Assembly (NCBI RefSeq): GCF_963576675.1
Contig: NC_088915.1
Span: forward strand, 43,801,501 to 43,865,500
From: Euphorbia lathyris
Taxonomy: Eukaryota; Streptophyta; Magnoliopsida; Malpighiales; Euphorbiaceae
DNA: 64,000 nucleotides
Reading direction: 5' to 3'
Below the pieces are notes generated by a model, which was not told the DNA's origin, ran no database searches, and was given only the letters and a program-made list of their open reading frames with translations. Positions 10,832 to 21,500 of the stretch are shown in pieces. The position numbers and the translations under genes were made by a program. Position 1 is the stretch's first letter; the number at the start of each line of letters is the position of its first letter.

Positions 10832-13800
10832 TCATGCATTGAGGCTAACCGAAGCTGCGCACAGCTTCAACTTCTCAACAGTCACAGTCTTTGTTAACAT
10901 ATCAGCAGGATTCTTACTTCCAAGAATCTTATCAAGCATCAAAGCTCCATCTTCTAATGCTGATCTAATAAAATGATATCGCACCTGAATGTGCTTTGTT
11001 CTTCCATGAAAAGTTGGATTCTTTGCTAAATGAATAGCACTTTGACTGTCGCAATGTAAAATATTTGTCTCATGTTTCTGTCCCAACTCTTCAAGAAATG
11101 ATTGTAACCAAATCATCTCTTTGCTAGCTTCTGTAATAGCAACATACTCTGCTTCCGTGGTTGATAGTGCAACTATCTTCTGGAGTTTTGAGAACCAACT
11201 CACAGCTGTACCACCAAGTGTGAAAACACCACTGGAAGTACTTTTTCTATTATCTAAATCACCAGCCATATCTGCATCTGTGTATCCTTGCAGACCTATA
11301 TCTGATTTCTTGAAACATAGACAATAATCAGAAGTACCTTTCAAGTACCTCAAAATCCATTTCACTGCTTTCCAATGTTGTTTCCCTGGATTACTCATGT
11401 ACCTGCTCACAACTCCCACTGCATGGGCTAAATCCGGCCTTGTGCCTACCATAGCATACATGAGACTTCCAATAGCGGAGGCATAGGGAACCTTTGCCAT
11501 ATAAGCTCTCTCTTCTTTTGTTGAGGGTGACTGATCTTTGGATAATTTGAAGTGACTAGCCAGTGGTGTACTGACAGGTTTTGCACCATCCATATTGAAT
11601 CTCTGCAAAACTTTCTTCACATACTCTTCTTGAGATAACTTCAATGTACCTTGCACCCTATCTCTTGAGATTTTCATTCCAAGGATTTTCTTTGCAGCTC
11701 CCAAATCCTTCATGGCAAATGTTTCTGACATCTTCATTTTCAACTTGTCAATTTCCCTCTTATCTGCCCCTGCAATTAACATGTCATCTACATACAATAA
11801 CAAAATTATGTAATGACTTCCAGAATTTTTAATATAACAGCAGTGATCAGCTTGACATCTCAGGAAACCATTATCAATCATAAAACCGTCAAACTTCGTA
11901 TACCACTGTCTCAGAGCCTGTTTAAGCCCATAAAGGCTTTTCTGCAGTTTGCATACCATCGTCTCACGGCCATGCACTTCGAAACCTTGTGGTTGCTTCA
12001 TGTAAATCTCTTCTTCTAGTTCACCATGAAGAAATGCCGTCTTCACATCCATTTGTTCCAGGTATAGATCTTCTTTTGCTACAAAAGAAAGCACAAGTCT
12101 GATTGTGTTCAACTTTACCACTGGAGCAAAGATTTCATTGAAGTCAACACCTTCCTTTTGCTGATATCCTTTTACAACAAGCCTTGCCTTGTACCTTGTA
12201 GAACCGTCATGTTCTTCTTTCAACCGAAATAACCATCTGTTTTGTAAGGCTTTCTTTCCTGGTGGTAGTTCTGTCAACTCCCACGTATTATTAGACAATA
12301 GAGAATTCATTTCTTCTTTCATGGCTAACTCCCACTTGCTAGAATCATCCACTTGTACTGCCTCATCAAAGATTTCTGGCTCACCTTTGTCAGTCAATAA
12401 AATGTAATTAAGTGCAGGAGAATACCTCTGAGGTGGTCTGATGGTTCTAGAAGATCTTCTTAAGGTAACCTCAGGAGTATGTGGCTCCTCTTCTATGATC
12501 ACCTCTTCATTTTCATGCCTTGGCATATTCACTTGAATTTCAAGGAGAATTATTTCTGACTTTTTAACTTCAGAATCAGTTTGTACAACTTCTGCCAAGC
12601 TGTCCTTGTACAAGACTTGCTCATTGAAGATCACATCCTTGCTCCTTATGATCTTCCGATTTTCGTTATCCCAAAAGCGATAGCCAAACTCAATTTCATT
12701 ATAACCAATAAAATAACACTTCTTTGATTTAGCATCAAGCTTAGACCTATCTGCAGAATCCACATGAACGTAAGATAAACAACCAAACACTTTCAGAAAA
12801 GAAAGGTTTACCTCTTTCCCACTCCATACTTCTTCCGGTATCTTGAAATCAAGCGGGCTTGAGGGACCTCTGTTTATCAAGTAAGCTGCAGTGTTAACTG
12901 CATCTGCCCAAAAATATTTTGGCAAACCTGCATGCAACCTCATGCTTCTGGCACGTTCATTCAGTGTTCTATTCATCCGCTCTGCTATCCCATTTTGTTG
13001 AGGTGTGCCTAGGATAGTTTTCTCCATCTTGATACCCATCTGTGCACAATACTTCTTGAATTCACTATTTTCATACTCTCCACCATTATCTGACCTCAGA
13101 CACTTCACTTTCAAATTCGTCTCATTTTCTACTAAAGCTTTCCATTTCCTGAAGGTATCAAACACATCAGATTTATTTTTGAGAAAGTAAACCCATACCT
13201 TTCTGCTTGACTCATCTATGAATGTAACATAGTATTTTGAACCTCCAAGGGATGGCACAGGAGATGGCCCCCAAACGTCCGTGTGAACCAGCTCCAACTT
13301 TGTTTCTCTAGGCTTTCTTCCACCATTCAAGAAACTCACCTTTTTCTGTTTGCCAAAGATGCAGCTTTCACATATGCAATGTTCTACACCTTTTAAGTCA
13401 GGTAGTTTTCCTTTTGATAGCATCAACTTCATCCCTTTCTCACTTATGTGACCAAGTCTACAGTGCCATAGACTTGAGTTTACACCTGCATCAATAGCTG
13501 CCAGAGTATCTTTGCAATTAGTGGTCATGTACAAAGTACCAGTTTTATTACCTCGAGCAACAATGATTGCTCCTTTGCTAACTTTCCAAGATCCATTAGT
13601 AAAATGCACACTGTGACCTTCTTCATCAAGCTGTCCAACTGAAATAAGGTTCTTTGTCAACCTAGGCACATGTCTTACTTGGTTGATTTTCCACACCATT
13701 CCATTTTCTAACTTCAAACAAACATCACCAATACTGGCTATCTCCAATGGCTCACCATCTGCGAGATACACCTTCCCATAGTTTCCAACTGAATAGTTCT

Positions 13801-14710
13801 CCATGATTTCACAGTTTGATGTCGTATGAAAAGAAGCACCTGAATCTAATACCCAAGATTCAATGGAACAATCAACAGATAAAAGTAATGCATCTTGTAC
13901 CTCATCAGCTACAACATTTGCAGCTTTCTTATTATTGTCATCCTTCTTTGGAAGTCTGCATTTGGCCTTCATATGTCCGGGCTTTCCACAATTCCAGCAC
14001 TCCAATTTCCATCCATTTCTTGATTTGGATCTACCATTCCTCGACTTTGATCTACCTCGTCCTCGATTAGAATTCCTTTCATTGCTTCTACCTCTATTTT
14101 CAACATTTAAGGCAGAATTTGTCGATGTACCTTCACCGGAATCAATCCTTCGCACTTCTTCAGCAAGAATTCGATCCCTGACATCACTAAATGACAATTT
14201 TCCTTTGCCAACAGAATTACTAACCGCAGCCCTCATAGGCTCCCAACTATTAGGTAATGAAGCCAAAAGAATTAAAGCATGTACCTCATCATTAAAGGTA
14301 ATATCAACAGACGTTAGTTGAGTAACAATGGTATTGAACTCGTTTATATGTTCTGCAACTGAAGAACTATCACCCATTCTTAAATTGAATAACTTTTTCA
14401 TCAGATGTACCTTGTTATTTGCGGAAGGCTTCTCGTACATATCTGATAAAAGTCTCATCATTTCGGCTGTTGACTTGGTTTCTGCTACGTTATGAGCGAC
14501 ATTCCGTGTTAGCGTCAATCTGATTACGCCCAACACTTGTCGATCGAGAAGTTCCCAATCCTCTTGGCTCATGTTTGCTGGTTTCACTTCTGAAAGCGGC
14601 AAGTGCAGTTTTTTGCTATACAAATAGTCTATAATCTGTAATCTCCAAAATGAAAAATCAGTTCCATCAAACTTGCTTATTCCAGAAATTATTCTGTTTG
14701 ACCCTGTCAT
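10832..14710 (-). CDS. Copia gag-pol polyprotein, intact (1292 aa)
   Basis: A single-frame polyprotein in the Copia order gag, protease, integrase, reverse transcriptase, RNase H. A UBN2-type gag (about residues 5-200) is followed by an Arg/Ser-rich linker and the CCHC knuckle CWNCGKPGHMKAKC (about 236-249). The protease site is DSGASFH (about 288), then the GAG-pre-integrase domain with HCRLGH and paired cysteines. The integrase core has Asp in HTDVWGP, Asp in RSDNGGEYEN and Glu in GIAERMNRT. The reverse transcriptase has LLLYVDDMLIAG (about 971), and the RNase H has TDADMAGD, STTEAEY and HCDSQSA. Length is normal for the family. One oddity is LKQALRQWY, where Copia elements nearly always have LKQAPRQWY. 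No stops or frameshifts are present. Confidence 0.97.
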   Translation of the reverse strand: MTGSNRIISGISKFDGTDFSFWRLQIIDYLYSKKLHLPLSEVKPANMSQEDWELLDRQVLGVIRLTLTRNVAHNVAETKSTAEMMRLLSDMYEKPSANNKVHLMKKLFNLRMGDSSSVAEHINEFNTIVTQLTSVDITFNDEVHALILLASLPNSWEPMRAAVSNSVGKGKLSFSDVRDRILAEEVRRIDSGEGTSTNSALNVENRGRSNERNSNRGRGRSKSRNGRSKSRNGWKLECWNCGKPGHMKAKCRLPKKDDNNKKAANVVADEVQDALLLSVDCSIESWVLDSGASFHTTSNCEIMENYSVGNYGKVYLADGEPLEIASIGDVCLKLENGMVWKINQVRHVPRLTKNLISVGQLDEEGHSVHFTNGSWKVSKGAIIVARGNKTGTLYMTTNCKDTLAAIDAGVNSSLWHCRLGHISEKGMKLMLSKGKLPDLKGVEHCICESCIFGKQKKVSFLNGGRKPRETKLELVHTDVWGPSPVPSLGGSKYYVTFIDESSRKVWVYFLKNKSDVFDTFRKWKALVENETNLKVKCLRSDNGGEYENSEFKKYCAQMGIKMEKTILGTPQQNGIAERMNRTLNERARSMRLHAGLPKYFWADAVNTAAYLINRGPSSPLDFKIPEEVWSGKEVNLSFLKVFGCLSYVHVDSADRSKLDAKSKKCYFIGYNEIEFGYRFWDNENRKIIRSKDVIFNEQVLYKDSLAEVVQTDSEVKKSEIILLEIQVNMPRHENEEVIIEEEPHTPEVTLRRSSRTIRPPQRYSPALNYILLTDKGEPEIFDEAVQVDDSSKWELAMKEEMNSLLSNNTWELTELPPGKKALQNRWLFRLKEEHDGSTRYKARLVVKGYQQKEGVDFNEIFAPVVKLNTIRLVLSFVAKEDLYLEQMDVKTAFLHGELEEEIYMKQPQGFEVHGRETMVCKLQKSLYGLKQALRQWYTKFDGFMIDNGFLRCQADHCCYIKNSGSHYIILLLYVDDMLIAGADKREIDKLKMKMSETFAMKDLGAAKKILGMKISRDRVQGTLKLSQEEYVKKVLQRFNMDGAKPVSTPLASHFKLSKDQSPSTKEERAYMAKVPYASAIGSLMYAMVGTRPDLAHAVGVVSRYMSNPGKQHWKAVKWILRYLKGTSDYCLCFKKSDIGLQGYTDADMAGDLDNRKSTSSGVFTLGGTAVSWFSKLQKIVALSTTEAEYVAITEASKEMIWLQSFLEELGQKHETNILHCDSQSAIHLAKNPTFHGRTKHIQVRYHFIRSALEDGALMLDKILGSKNPADMLTKTVTVEKLKLCAASVSLNA

Positions 14711-14725
14711 TGTCCAAACCAGATA

Positions 14726-14737
14726 GCTCTGATACCA
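14726..14737 (-). other. Copia-1 primer binding site
   Basis: On the minus strand, TGGTATCAGAGC lies three bases inside the 5' LTR. It is complementary to the 3' end of plant initiator tRNA-Met and would prime minus-strand synthesis. Confidence 0.9.
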
Positions 14738-14739
14738 GT

Positions 14740-15302
14740 TGTTAGGAATTTATAAACACAAAACCAAATTCCTCTTCTAGGACACAACGACAAAACGCGG
14801 AAATAAAATACGGAATATAGAAATAATCAAACAAGAAAGAACACAAGAATTTTACAAGGTTCACCACAAAACAGTGGCTAATCCTTGGAGCTACTGCAAG
14901 AAGCTCTTTGCACTATAGGAGAATGGAGTACAAGTATTACAACACTCAATCACTCACTCACTACCCAAAACCCAAGTACACCCTACTCAGTTTTGATCAC
15001 ACACAATTTACACAGATGTGCAGAGTGAGAATTCATGCAATACTTCTAAGCAAACACTCACACCCTTTTACAACTCTTCTCTCTTAATTCTCCAGAACTA
15101 TGGAGCCACTATTTATAGGAAACAAAAAACCCTAAAAATAGAATGTGATGCTTCGTAATCTCCATCTTCAAATAATGTGTAGTTGAGATCAAGATAACCT
15201 TTTAAATTCTTGACAAGGTTCAAAGCATAACCCTCCATCTTCTGGATAATAAATGCTTCATTTATTATGCACATAAAAATATACATGCACTTATTTCCAA
15301 TA
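14740..15302 (-). repeat. Copia-1 5' LTR
   Basis: 563 bp, same length as its partner. The plus-strand right end reads TA instead of CA, one of about 13 substitutions between the two LTRs. A TATA box (CTATAAATAG, minus strand, 15109-15118) marks the promoter; in the other LTR this word is altered by one base. Confidence 0.95.
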
Positions 15303-15307
15303 ATTTT

Positions 15308-15760
15308 TACACCTTATCCTTACTTTTGAAGCTCGGTTGTTTGTTTTGCATCCTAATGTTTCCTATTAAGATCAAATTGACCCTTACATTATCAAAAATT
15401 TGAAAATTTTGATTTAACTACTATGAATCAAAGCCTTAAGTCGTTATTAAGAAAAAAAACCTCCAGATTTTGAGCTCTCTACACCAGTGAAGTTTTTAGT
15501 TGTGGCAACTGTGTTTCGGTCTCCATTTCCTCCTCTTCCATCTTCATTCTCACCCACGGGTGTGATAGCACTACTTCCTTCAGCTATCACAAAACCACAT
15601 GCTTCACTTCCGACTCGGCTCATATCTTCCAAATCTCTCTTACTATGCTTAAGACATGCGCAAAGGCACTGACCAAAGAGGAGCAGCGCACTCACAACTG
15701 ACTGGTTTGCTGGGAAGGACGTTCTTTCTATTATGCTGATAAACTATGTTAACCCAAATC
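15308..15760. other. Gene-free spacer with a short unassigned frame
   Basis: The region resumes the repeat interrupted by Copia-1 and then becomes unassigned. A minus-strand frame at 15695-15447 (82 codons) has no recognisable motif. It may be decayed downstream sequence of the gag relic at 15768-15960. Confidence 0.35.
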
Positions 15761-15767
15761 TCATGCT

Positions 15768-15960
15768 AGCTTTTTCCAGTCTCTTCTTGTAGTAGCAGGC
15801 AGAGAATGGAACCATATAAGGGCAACTCCTTCCAAATAGGTGTTGAATAATCCGAGAACTTGCTCTTCGTTAAGGATTGCGTGCTTCATATTGGTTCATG
15901 TGGATCACCAGTCCCGTCAAACTTTTTCATCTCGGGGAGCTTAAATTTCAAGGGTAAGTA
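15768..15960 (-). pseudogene. Decayed Gypsy gag fragment
   Basis: The minus strand encodes, in two frames, pieces of a plant Gypsy gag. One is LKFKLPEMKKFDGTGDPHEP at about 15955-15890. After a stop and a frameshift comes LGLFNTYLEGVALIWFHSLP at about 15862-15800, then DWKKLA and a stop. These are the F-D-G-x-x-D-P and L-x-G-x-A-x-x-W-F/Y steps of Retrotrans_gag. The preceding minus-strand sequence up to about 16190 is charged and may be the gag N-terminus. It is a different family from the relic at 9474-9756. Confidence 0.65.
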
Positions 15961-16383
15961 AAGCAGACCCCAACATCTTCAAATTATAAAACCCTTCCAC
16001 ATGCAGATCTCTCACTTGTTCTAGGATATCCTTCTTCCACATCTCTCTTTCCTTCTCCCCTTTTGTTCATATAGTCTTCTTGGTTTTCCAAACCTTTGGG
16101 AATCTCTATCCCCTCATCGACTACCATGCTTACTATGAGCCTTCTCATCAGCACTATCACCATTCTTACTCCATCGCCATTCATCTTACCAATGAGGATG
16201 GCTAACTCATCAGCTATACACTGAACCGATGACTTGATGTAGATTCCATACTGACAGATGATTCAGAAGATTTTGGAGTGACTATCTTGACCAACCGACT
16301 GTCCTGACTAAACCGCCAATGTAAAATTCTAGAAATTGCAATATAGTCCACTGGACAAGTAGGATTGGCACTGGCAACAGTGC

Positions 16384-16545
16384 GGGGCGGGGACGAAAAT
16401 GCATTTCCCATTCCGTCCCAATGTTTACATGGACGGTTTCGGGGAATCCCTATTAAATGATTTGAGGATTTTTTTATCCTTGTGCCCTCCTCATGCGGAT
16501 CCCCACGGATAACGGGGAATCCCCATACCCAATAAAATAATAATA
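16384..16545. repeat. G/C-run repeat, probable end of an old transposon
   Basis: This short block contains CAGTGCGGGGCGGGGAC-like sequence, then several copies of words of the form CGGGGAATCCC on both strands. It resembles termini of dispersed plant DNA elements, but no partner end or target duplication is visible. To its right (16590-16740) are repeated phrases built from GGTTACAGATTAATCTG and its complement, again without a boundary. Confidence 0.3.
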
Positions 16546-16943
16546 TTAATTTAAAGATATACTTAATTTTTATATATACAAAAATTTAATTACCATATTG
16601 GTTACAGATTACAGATTAATCTGATCTTGGTTACAGAGTAATCTGTTAACCAGCAAACTAGTTACATATTAATCTGTAACTAGCAGAAAAATGATTACAG
16701 GTTAATATCCGTAACCAGTTAACCAGCAAAATATAAATTGAAATATGATAAGAAATAATATTAATGGTTTAACAATTTTTAATTGCTTCTCGTGATATAT
16801 ATGTGATAATTGAATTGCAACACAAGACATTGATAGCTAAGCCTCGTCCCAACACAATATATACCTGCCTTATATTTACATTATCATGTGACTCAGTTTC
16901 CATGACCAAAAAAGTAGATATAAAATCAGCAAAAAAATAAAAG

Positions 16944-17685
16944 TGAGGTGCTATATACCGCAACTTTTTTTTCATCCACCGCACCCTTTTGACATTTATG
17001 CCCTTCTCATTTTATTTTTTTCAAAAACTCAAATTTTTTTTCTCTCTTTCTCTCCCAAGCCTAAAAACCCGAATTTGACGAAAATGGACCCGAGTATTCC
17101 TGAAGACCATGATTTCGAACACGAAGTAATCTTACGATATAAATTTAAATTAAAAATTCATTTTTTAAATTTTGAATTTTTTTTAAGGAATAAGCCTAAA
17201 CGGATGCGCCACCCGTTCCATCATCAGGTGGAACGAGCGCGGAACCTAGTTCTCCACCTTACGGTGGAACGGGTGCGCCACTCATTCCACCTGATGGTGG
17301 AACGGGTGCGCCAGTGGAAAGTATGGCGGACGCCGTTGCCACCACGGGCGGAACGAACAGTTCGTCCGTTCCGCCCGTGGTGGCAACGGCGTCGGAGTTC
17401 CGTTTAGGCAAAAAAAAAAAAAAACGGGTTCCGCCTCCGATTCGGAGGCGGAACCCGTGATTTCGGACATATTTTTTTAAAAAAAAAAACTTATCGAAAG
17501 ATTCATTAAGCCTTTTCCCCTTCCTTCCTTTGGCGGCATGTCATTTTAGGTCGGGTTTTATGAAAAGCTTCAAAAGCTAGAGAGGATTTGAGAATTTTTG
17601 GTTATTGGTTTGAAATTGTGAGGAGGACATAAATGTCAAAAGGGTGCGGTGGAAAGTATAACTTTTGCGGTATATAGCAATACCC
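16944..17685. mobile_element. Mutator-like MITE packed with internal hairpins
   Basis: A 742-bp element. Its first and last about 60 bases are inverted repeats sharing CTATATACCGCAA and CCACCGCACCCTTTTGACAT. It is flanked by a 9-bp direct repeat with one mismatch (AAATAAAAG at 16935-16943, AAATAAAAT at 17686-17694), the size typical of Mutator-like elements. The interior holds a 27-bp perfect inverted repeat (17329-17355 with 17367-17393) and a 17-bp one with a single-base loop (17424-17440 with 17442-17458). Several GGTGGAACG/CGTTCCACC words lie at 17210-17310. Open frames across it are by-products of the palindromes. Confidence 0.85.
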
Positions 17686-17694
17686 AAATAAAAT

Positions 17695-18589
17695 CAATCA
17701 ACAACTGCTCGTTCAAAATATTGTGCAGAAACAAAATCAGCTGTAGCAACTACTGCACGTTCAAAATATTGAAAGCTAAGCGAAACCATTGTGATAGAAT
17801 CAAATTCAGAATCAAAATTACCACACAGGGTGAAGTTAGCGGGCAGACGGAAGAGAGAGCAACCAAACACCGGGCATATTGAGCGGACAGAAGAGAGAAA
17901 GCAGACGCAGACAGAGTGAGAGGGCAGAAGAGAGCCAGGCGAGTGAATCGGAGGGATGGGAAAAGACACAGATAAGCGGCATGGCGGAAGGGAAGAAGTT
18001 GGTGTATGTGTGCCAAAAGAAAGAAGAGAGAGGTGCTTGAATAAATTTTTAGGTTATTTACTTTTGTAAATAAGGTTCACCCTAGTATGAAATTTAAAAA
18101 GGTTCAATATTACCCCTAGTATGTCCTGTATGAAATTTATTTTCAATGATATTATAAAATAAAAATAACGGTTAGATAGAATAAAATGAATTTTAATAAT
18201 GAGTAATATTTAAAATTAATAATTTTATTTAGGGATCCCATGGGGATTTACAAGAAATCAGAAAGAACACATCAAATTATCAAGTAATATTTCAATATAA
18301 ACGATCGAACACAATGATATTTCCCTTTAATAATTAAACAAGATATACACTTCCATTTTCCTCTCTGATTTACAGCTTTCATTCCTTCTTACTGCACATT
18401 TATCCATTAAGGCTAACATTAACCACTTGTATCTAATTTTTTACGGATCTCGACTTGACTTGTCTGCTTCTTTTCGACTACTAGCTCCAAGCATAGACTG
18501 TTGATAGTTTAACAAAAATATCCAAAGTTAATAGTTCAAACTTGTTGTCTGTGTAACAAGTTATGCATAATGCATATATCACGAAATAA
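17695..18589. other. Spacer downstream of the glycosyltransferase gene
   Basis: The region contains a 17-base phrase, CGTTCAAAATATTG, repeated at about 17711 and 17759, and purine-rich DNA at 17840-18030. The part right of about 18250 is likely 3' untranslated or flanking sequence of the glycosyltransferase gene, which ends at 18590. I see no supportable gene. Confidence 0.4.
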
Positions 18590-21500
18590 TTATTGGTTAG
18601 ATTCCTCCAAATCTACTAAAGGATATTTGGACTTTACCATATTAAGCAATCGAAGTGCAGCAGGACGGGTGAATTTTCTTGCAAAAAGGAAGCATGTAGA
18701 CGGTTTCCCTTTACTGCTGCACCACTCTCTTCGATATTCAGTCTGGTAATAGATATTGTCAATGTCCTAAAAAATAAACTAAAACTACTCACCATCCATT
18801 TGATACGAATAATCTCAAAAAGTAAATAAAAAAAATACAAAGCACAGAATTTGCATTCATACACTTCAAAGTAGCCTTCGACCAACAATGGAAAACTTAA
18901 GTGACTTTTTTTTCTAATGCCTGGTATAAAAAGGGCGGCCCGGTGCACTACGCGTCCCCGCTGAGCGAGAGTCCGGGGAGGGGTCCCACCACAAGGGTGT
19001 ACTGGGGCAAGCCTTCCCCTGCCAATTTATTTGGCAAGAGGCCGCTTCTAAGACTCGAACCAACGTTTACCGTTGCGCCAAGAGAAGAATGCTGGACTAA
19101 CCCATATAACTGAAGGATTTATAATATAGTTATTCTGAAATATGATACCAGCAAAGCCCATTTTGTACTTTATTTTTTTAATGAAGAAATCACAACACAA
19201 ACATGATGTTATAATATAAAAAGAACAAGAGGAGAAGGTTGTTCAAAGTTCCCTTGAAATTGAATGAAGATATTAATACCAAATTAGAATTGAGATGACA
19301 CGCGACACCTATGGTATCGCATCATGCTGCCAGTGGTTGATGTAGATGGCAATGATACTACAAACATGGCATGCATATGTGAGAAAACCAACTAATCCAA
19401 TTCAATTAAATAAGCATACCAAAAAGAATAAAGTTGGGTTCCTGATTAGAGAGAATCATCAGGACTTGCTTTTACTCGTTAAATCTATGGGAGATATTCT
19501 TATGCCAAGGACTTCAACTGCTATCCAGGATAATCACGTAGAGGTGCAAAACTAGCCTAAGCATTGGTATATTAGCGAAGTTACTGAATAACAATTTTCC
19601 AGTGGCTTAAAAGAGGGAAAATAGAAGCATCTATTTCTCAAGCCATGGACAAAAACATAGAATAGTAATTACTTGTACAACAAAAAGACTTGCTAATACC
19701 TTTATAGATTTTAAAAGCATGGGAGTAGCATCAGAGAATTTATATGTAACAGGATGCCATCCGCGGCGTTCACGGACTTTAGTGGATGAAACATCCCATG
19801 AACTATGGGTCAATGACCTTCGTGTAATTTCTCCTTCAAGGCCTTCTTGCTGCATTATGATGAAAAAATTTAAAAGGTTATTCATCAACCTTTACAATTT
19901 CCAATATCTACTTCTGGTGGTTATTCTTTGGGTAAATAATTTATTAGTCCCTTCCTTTTTACCTAATACACTGTTTAGTCCCCCTATTTTGAAAAACACG
20001 TTATAAGATTCCTATCTTTTGTCAATATTAACCATTTGGTCCTTCTGTTTATTTTTTTTTTAGATTTTTAACTGTTATATTTGACATAAACAGACAGAAA
20101 ACAACAGAGTAACATGGCCATTTTATATCTACAATGGCTGTCTTGAAAGCTATGATATGTTCGGTTAAAAATCTAAAAAAACTAGACAGAAGGACCAAAT
20201 GGTTAATATTAACAAAAGATAGGGACCTTATTATGTGTTTTTCAAAATAAGGGGACTAAACGGTGTATTAGGTAAAAAGACAGGGACTAATAAATTATTT
20301 ACCCTTATTCTTTTGATTTCCTAACTGCAGAGAATTAAACATGACAAACATAACACTGCCCCAACAGCAGACTATGACTTATGGCCCATATGTTGCATGC
20401 AATTGACACTTGAGTTCTGAAAGTAGGTTCTCTACAAAACAAGTTTACCAAGTTTGCAAGCATAAAGCTTGCTAAAATTATAGAGATCAATTGTTGCTAT
20501 CTAAATATGGCATTTTAACCCTGTATTGAAGTATTAAAAACTTTAGATCTTACAGAGTTGAGGCTGCCCTTGGCTGATAGATTGATACTACGGCCAAATA
20601 AGCAATGAAAGCCATCTTCTAGTATTGAAAAATTAGACATAGATATATATGCAGACAAGAAAATACTAGAGATAAACATAGAGAAAATTAAAGAAATAAT
20701 TTTGTTTTCAAAGTATTTTCTCTCACATATAGTAATTCACAAGTGGAAGGCCTTCCATCCACCTGTGAGTTTGTCCAAAACCAGTTTATTAGTCCATAAA
20801 CAGTGCTCAACTCAGATGGATAAGAATGCATCTTACAGCCAATAACGTCTGGACATAATGTTCATCAGGTATGCAATTGTGCTCCTTCGATGGATCTGCT
20901 GGCTGTTCATGAGCAGAATATAAGAAGAAAGAAAAATATTGTGACTTCATAACATCTTCCATTTTCAAATCCACTTCAAAAGAAGATGCACTGATCATTC
21001 AGAATATATTCATCCCATTTCCAAATCTGCTCTGCCAAATAACAAGAGGACACATAATTTAGTGATGACAGAATTGAAGTTACTTACTAAGGGACGGTCT
21101 CGCCAAAACTCAGGAAGCGATTTTCTCTGCATCATCATGACGAATGGACAAATTTCAGTTAATTAAAAATTAAAAATTGCCCAACAACCAAAAGAGCTTG
21201 GGAAGATAATTAACTTCCTAAAACTAAAAACTTGTTTACCCACACAAAAACTTCTTGCAAAAAACAGGTTATGTTCTACATCCAATTTCAGCTTTCAATA
21301 TACTTCCAATCAGTAAAATCCTTGAATGGTGCATTAAAAAATAAAATAAAAAAGAATATAAGTCAAATCATGTTTGCAAAATAACCAGACAAGCTATCCA
21401 TCAATCATACATACAGTAAAACCTCTATATAGGAATACGTTTGGGACCGGACAATTTGTATAACAATTGGGAGGTTATTCTTATATAGAGTTTGGTACCC

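Larger units (their letters stand above)
10180..15302 (-). mobile_element. Complete Copia retrotransposon (Copia-1)
   Basis: A 5123-bp element with 563-bp LTRs at 10180-10742 and 14740-15302. It is flanked by the 5-bp duplication ATTTT (10175-10179 and 15303-15307). On the minus strand the primer binding site complementary to initiator tRNA-Met (core TGGTATCAGAGC, 14726-14737) directly follows the 5' LTR. A polypurine tract (10743-10753) directly precedes the 3' LTR. By eye the two LTRs differ at about 13 of 563 positions, so insertion is fairly recent. One uninterrupted polyprotein frame fills the interior, so the copy may be competent or nearly so. Confidence 0.97.

Noticed and set aside
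17694..18016. Two minus-strand frames near the glycosyltransferase 3' side
   Set aside because: Purine-rich low-information sequence with no motif, and the frames overlap each other.
19052..19080. Possible tRNA gene
   Set aside because: Only A- and B-box-like words in a SINE body; no acceptor stem or cloverleaf.
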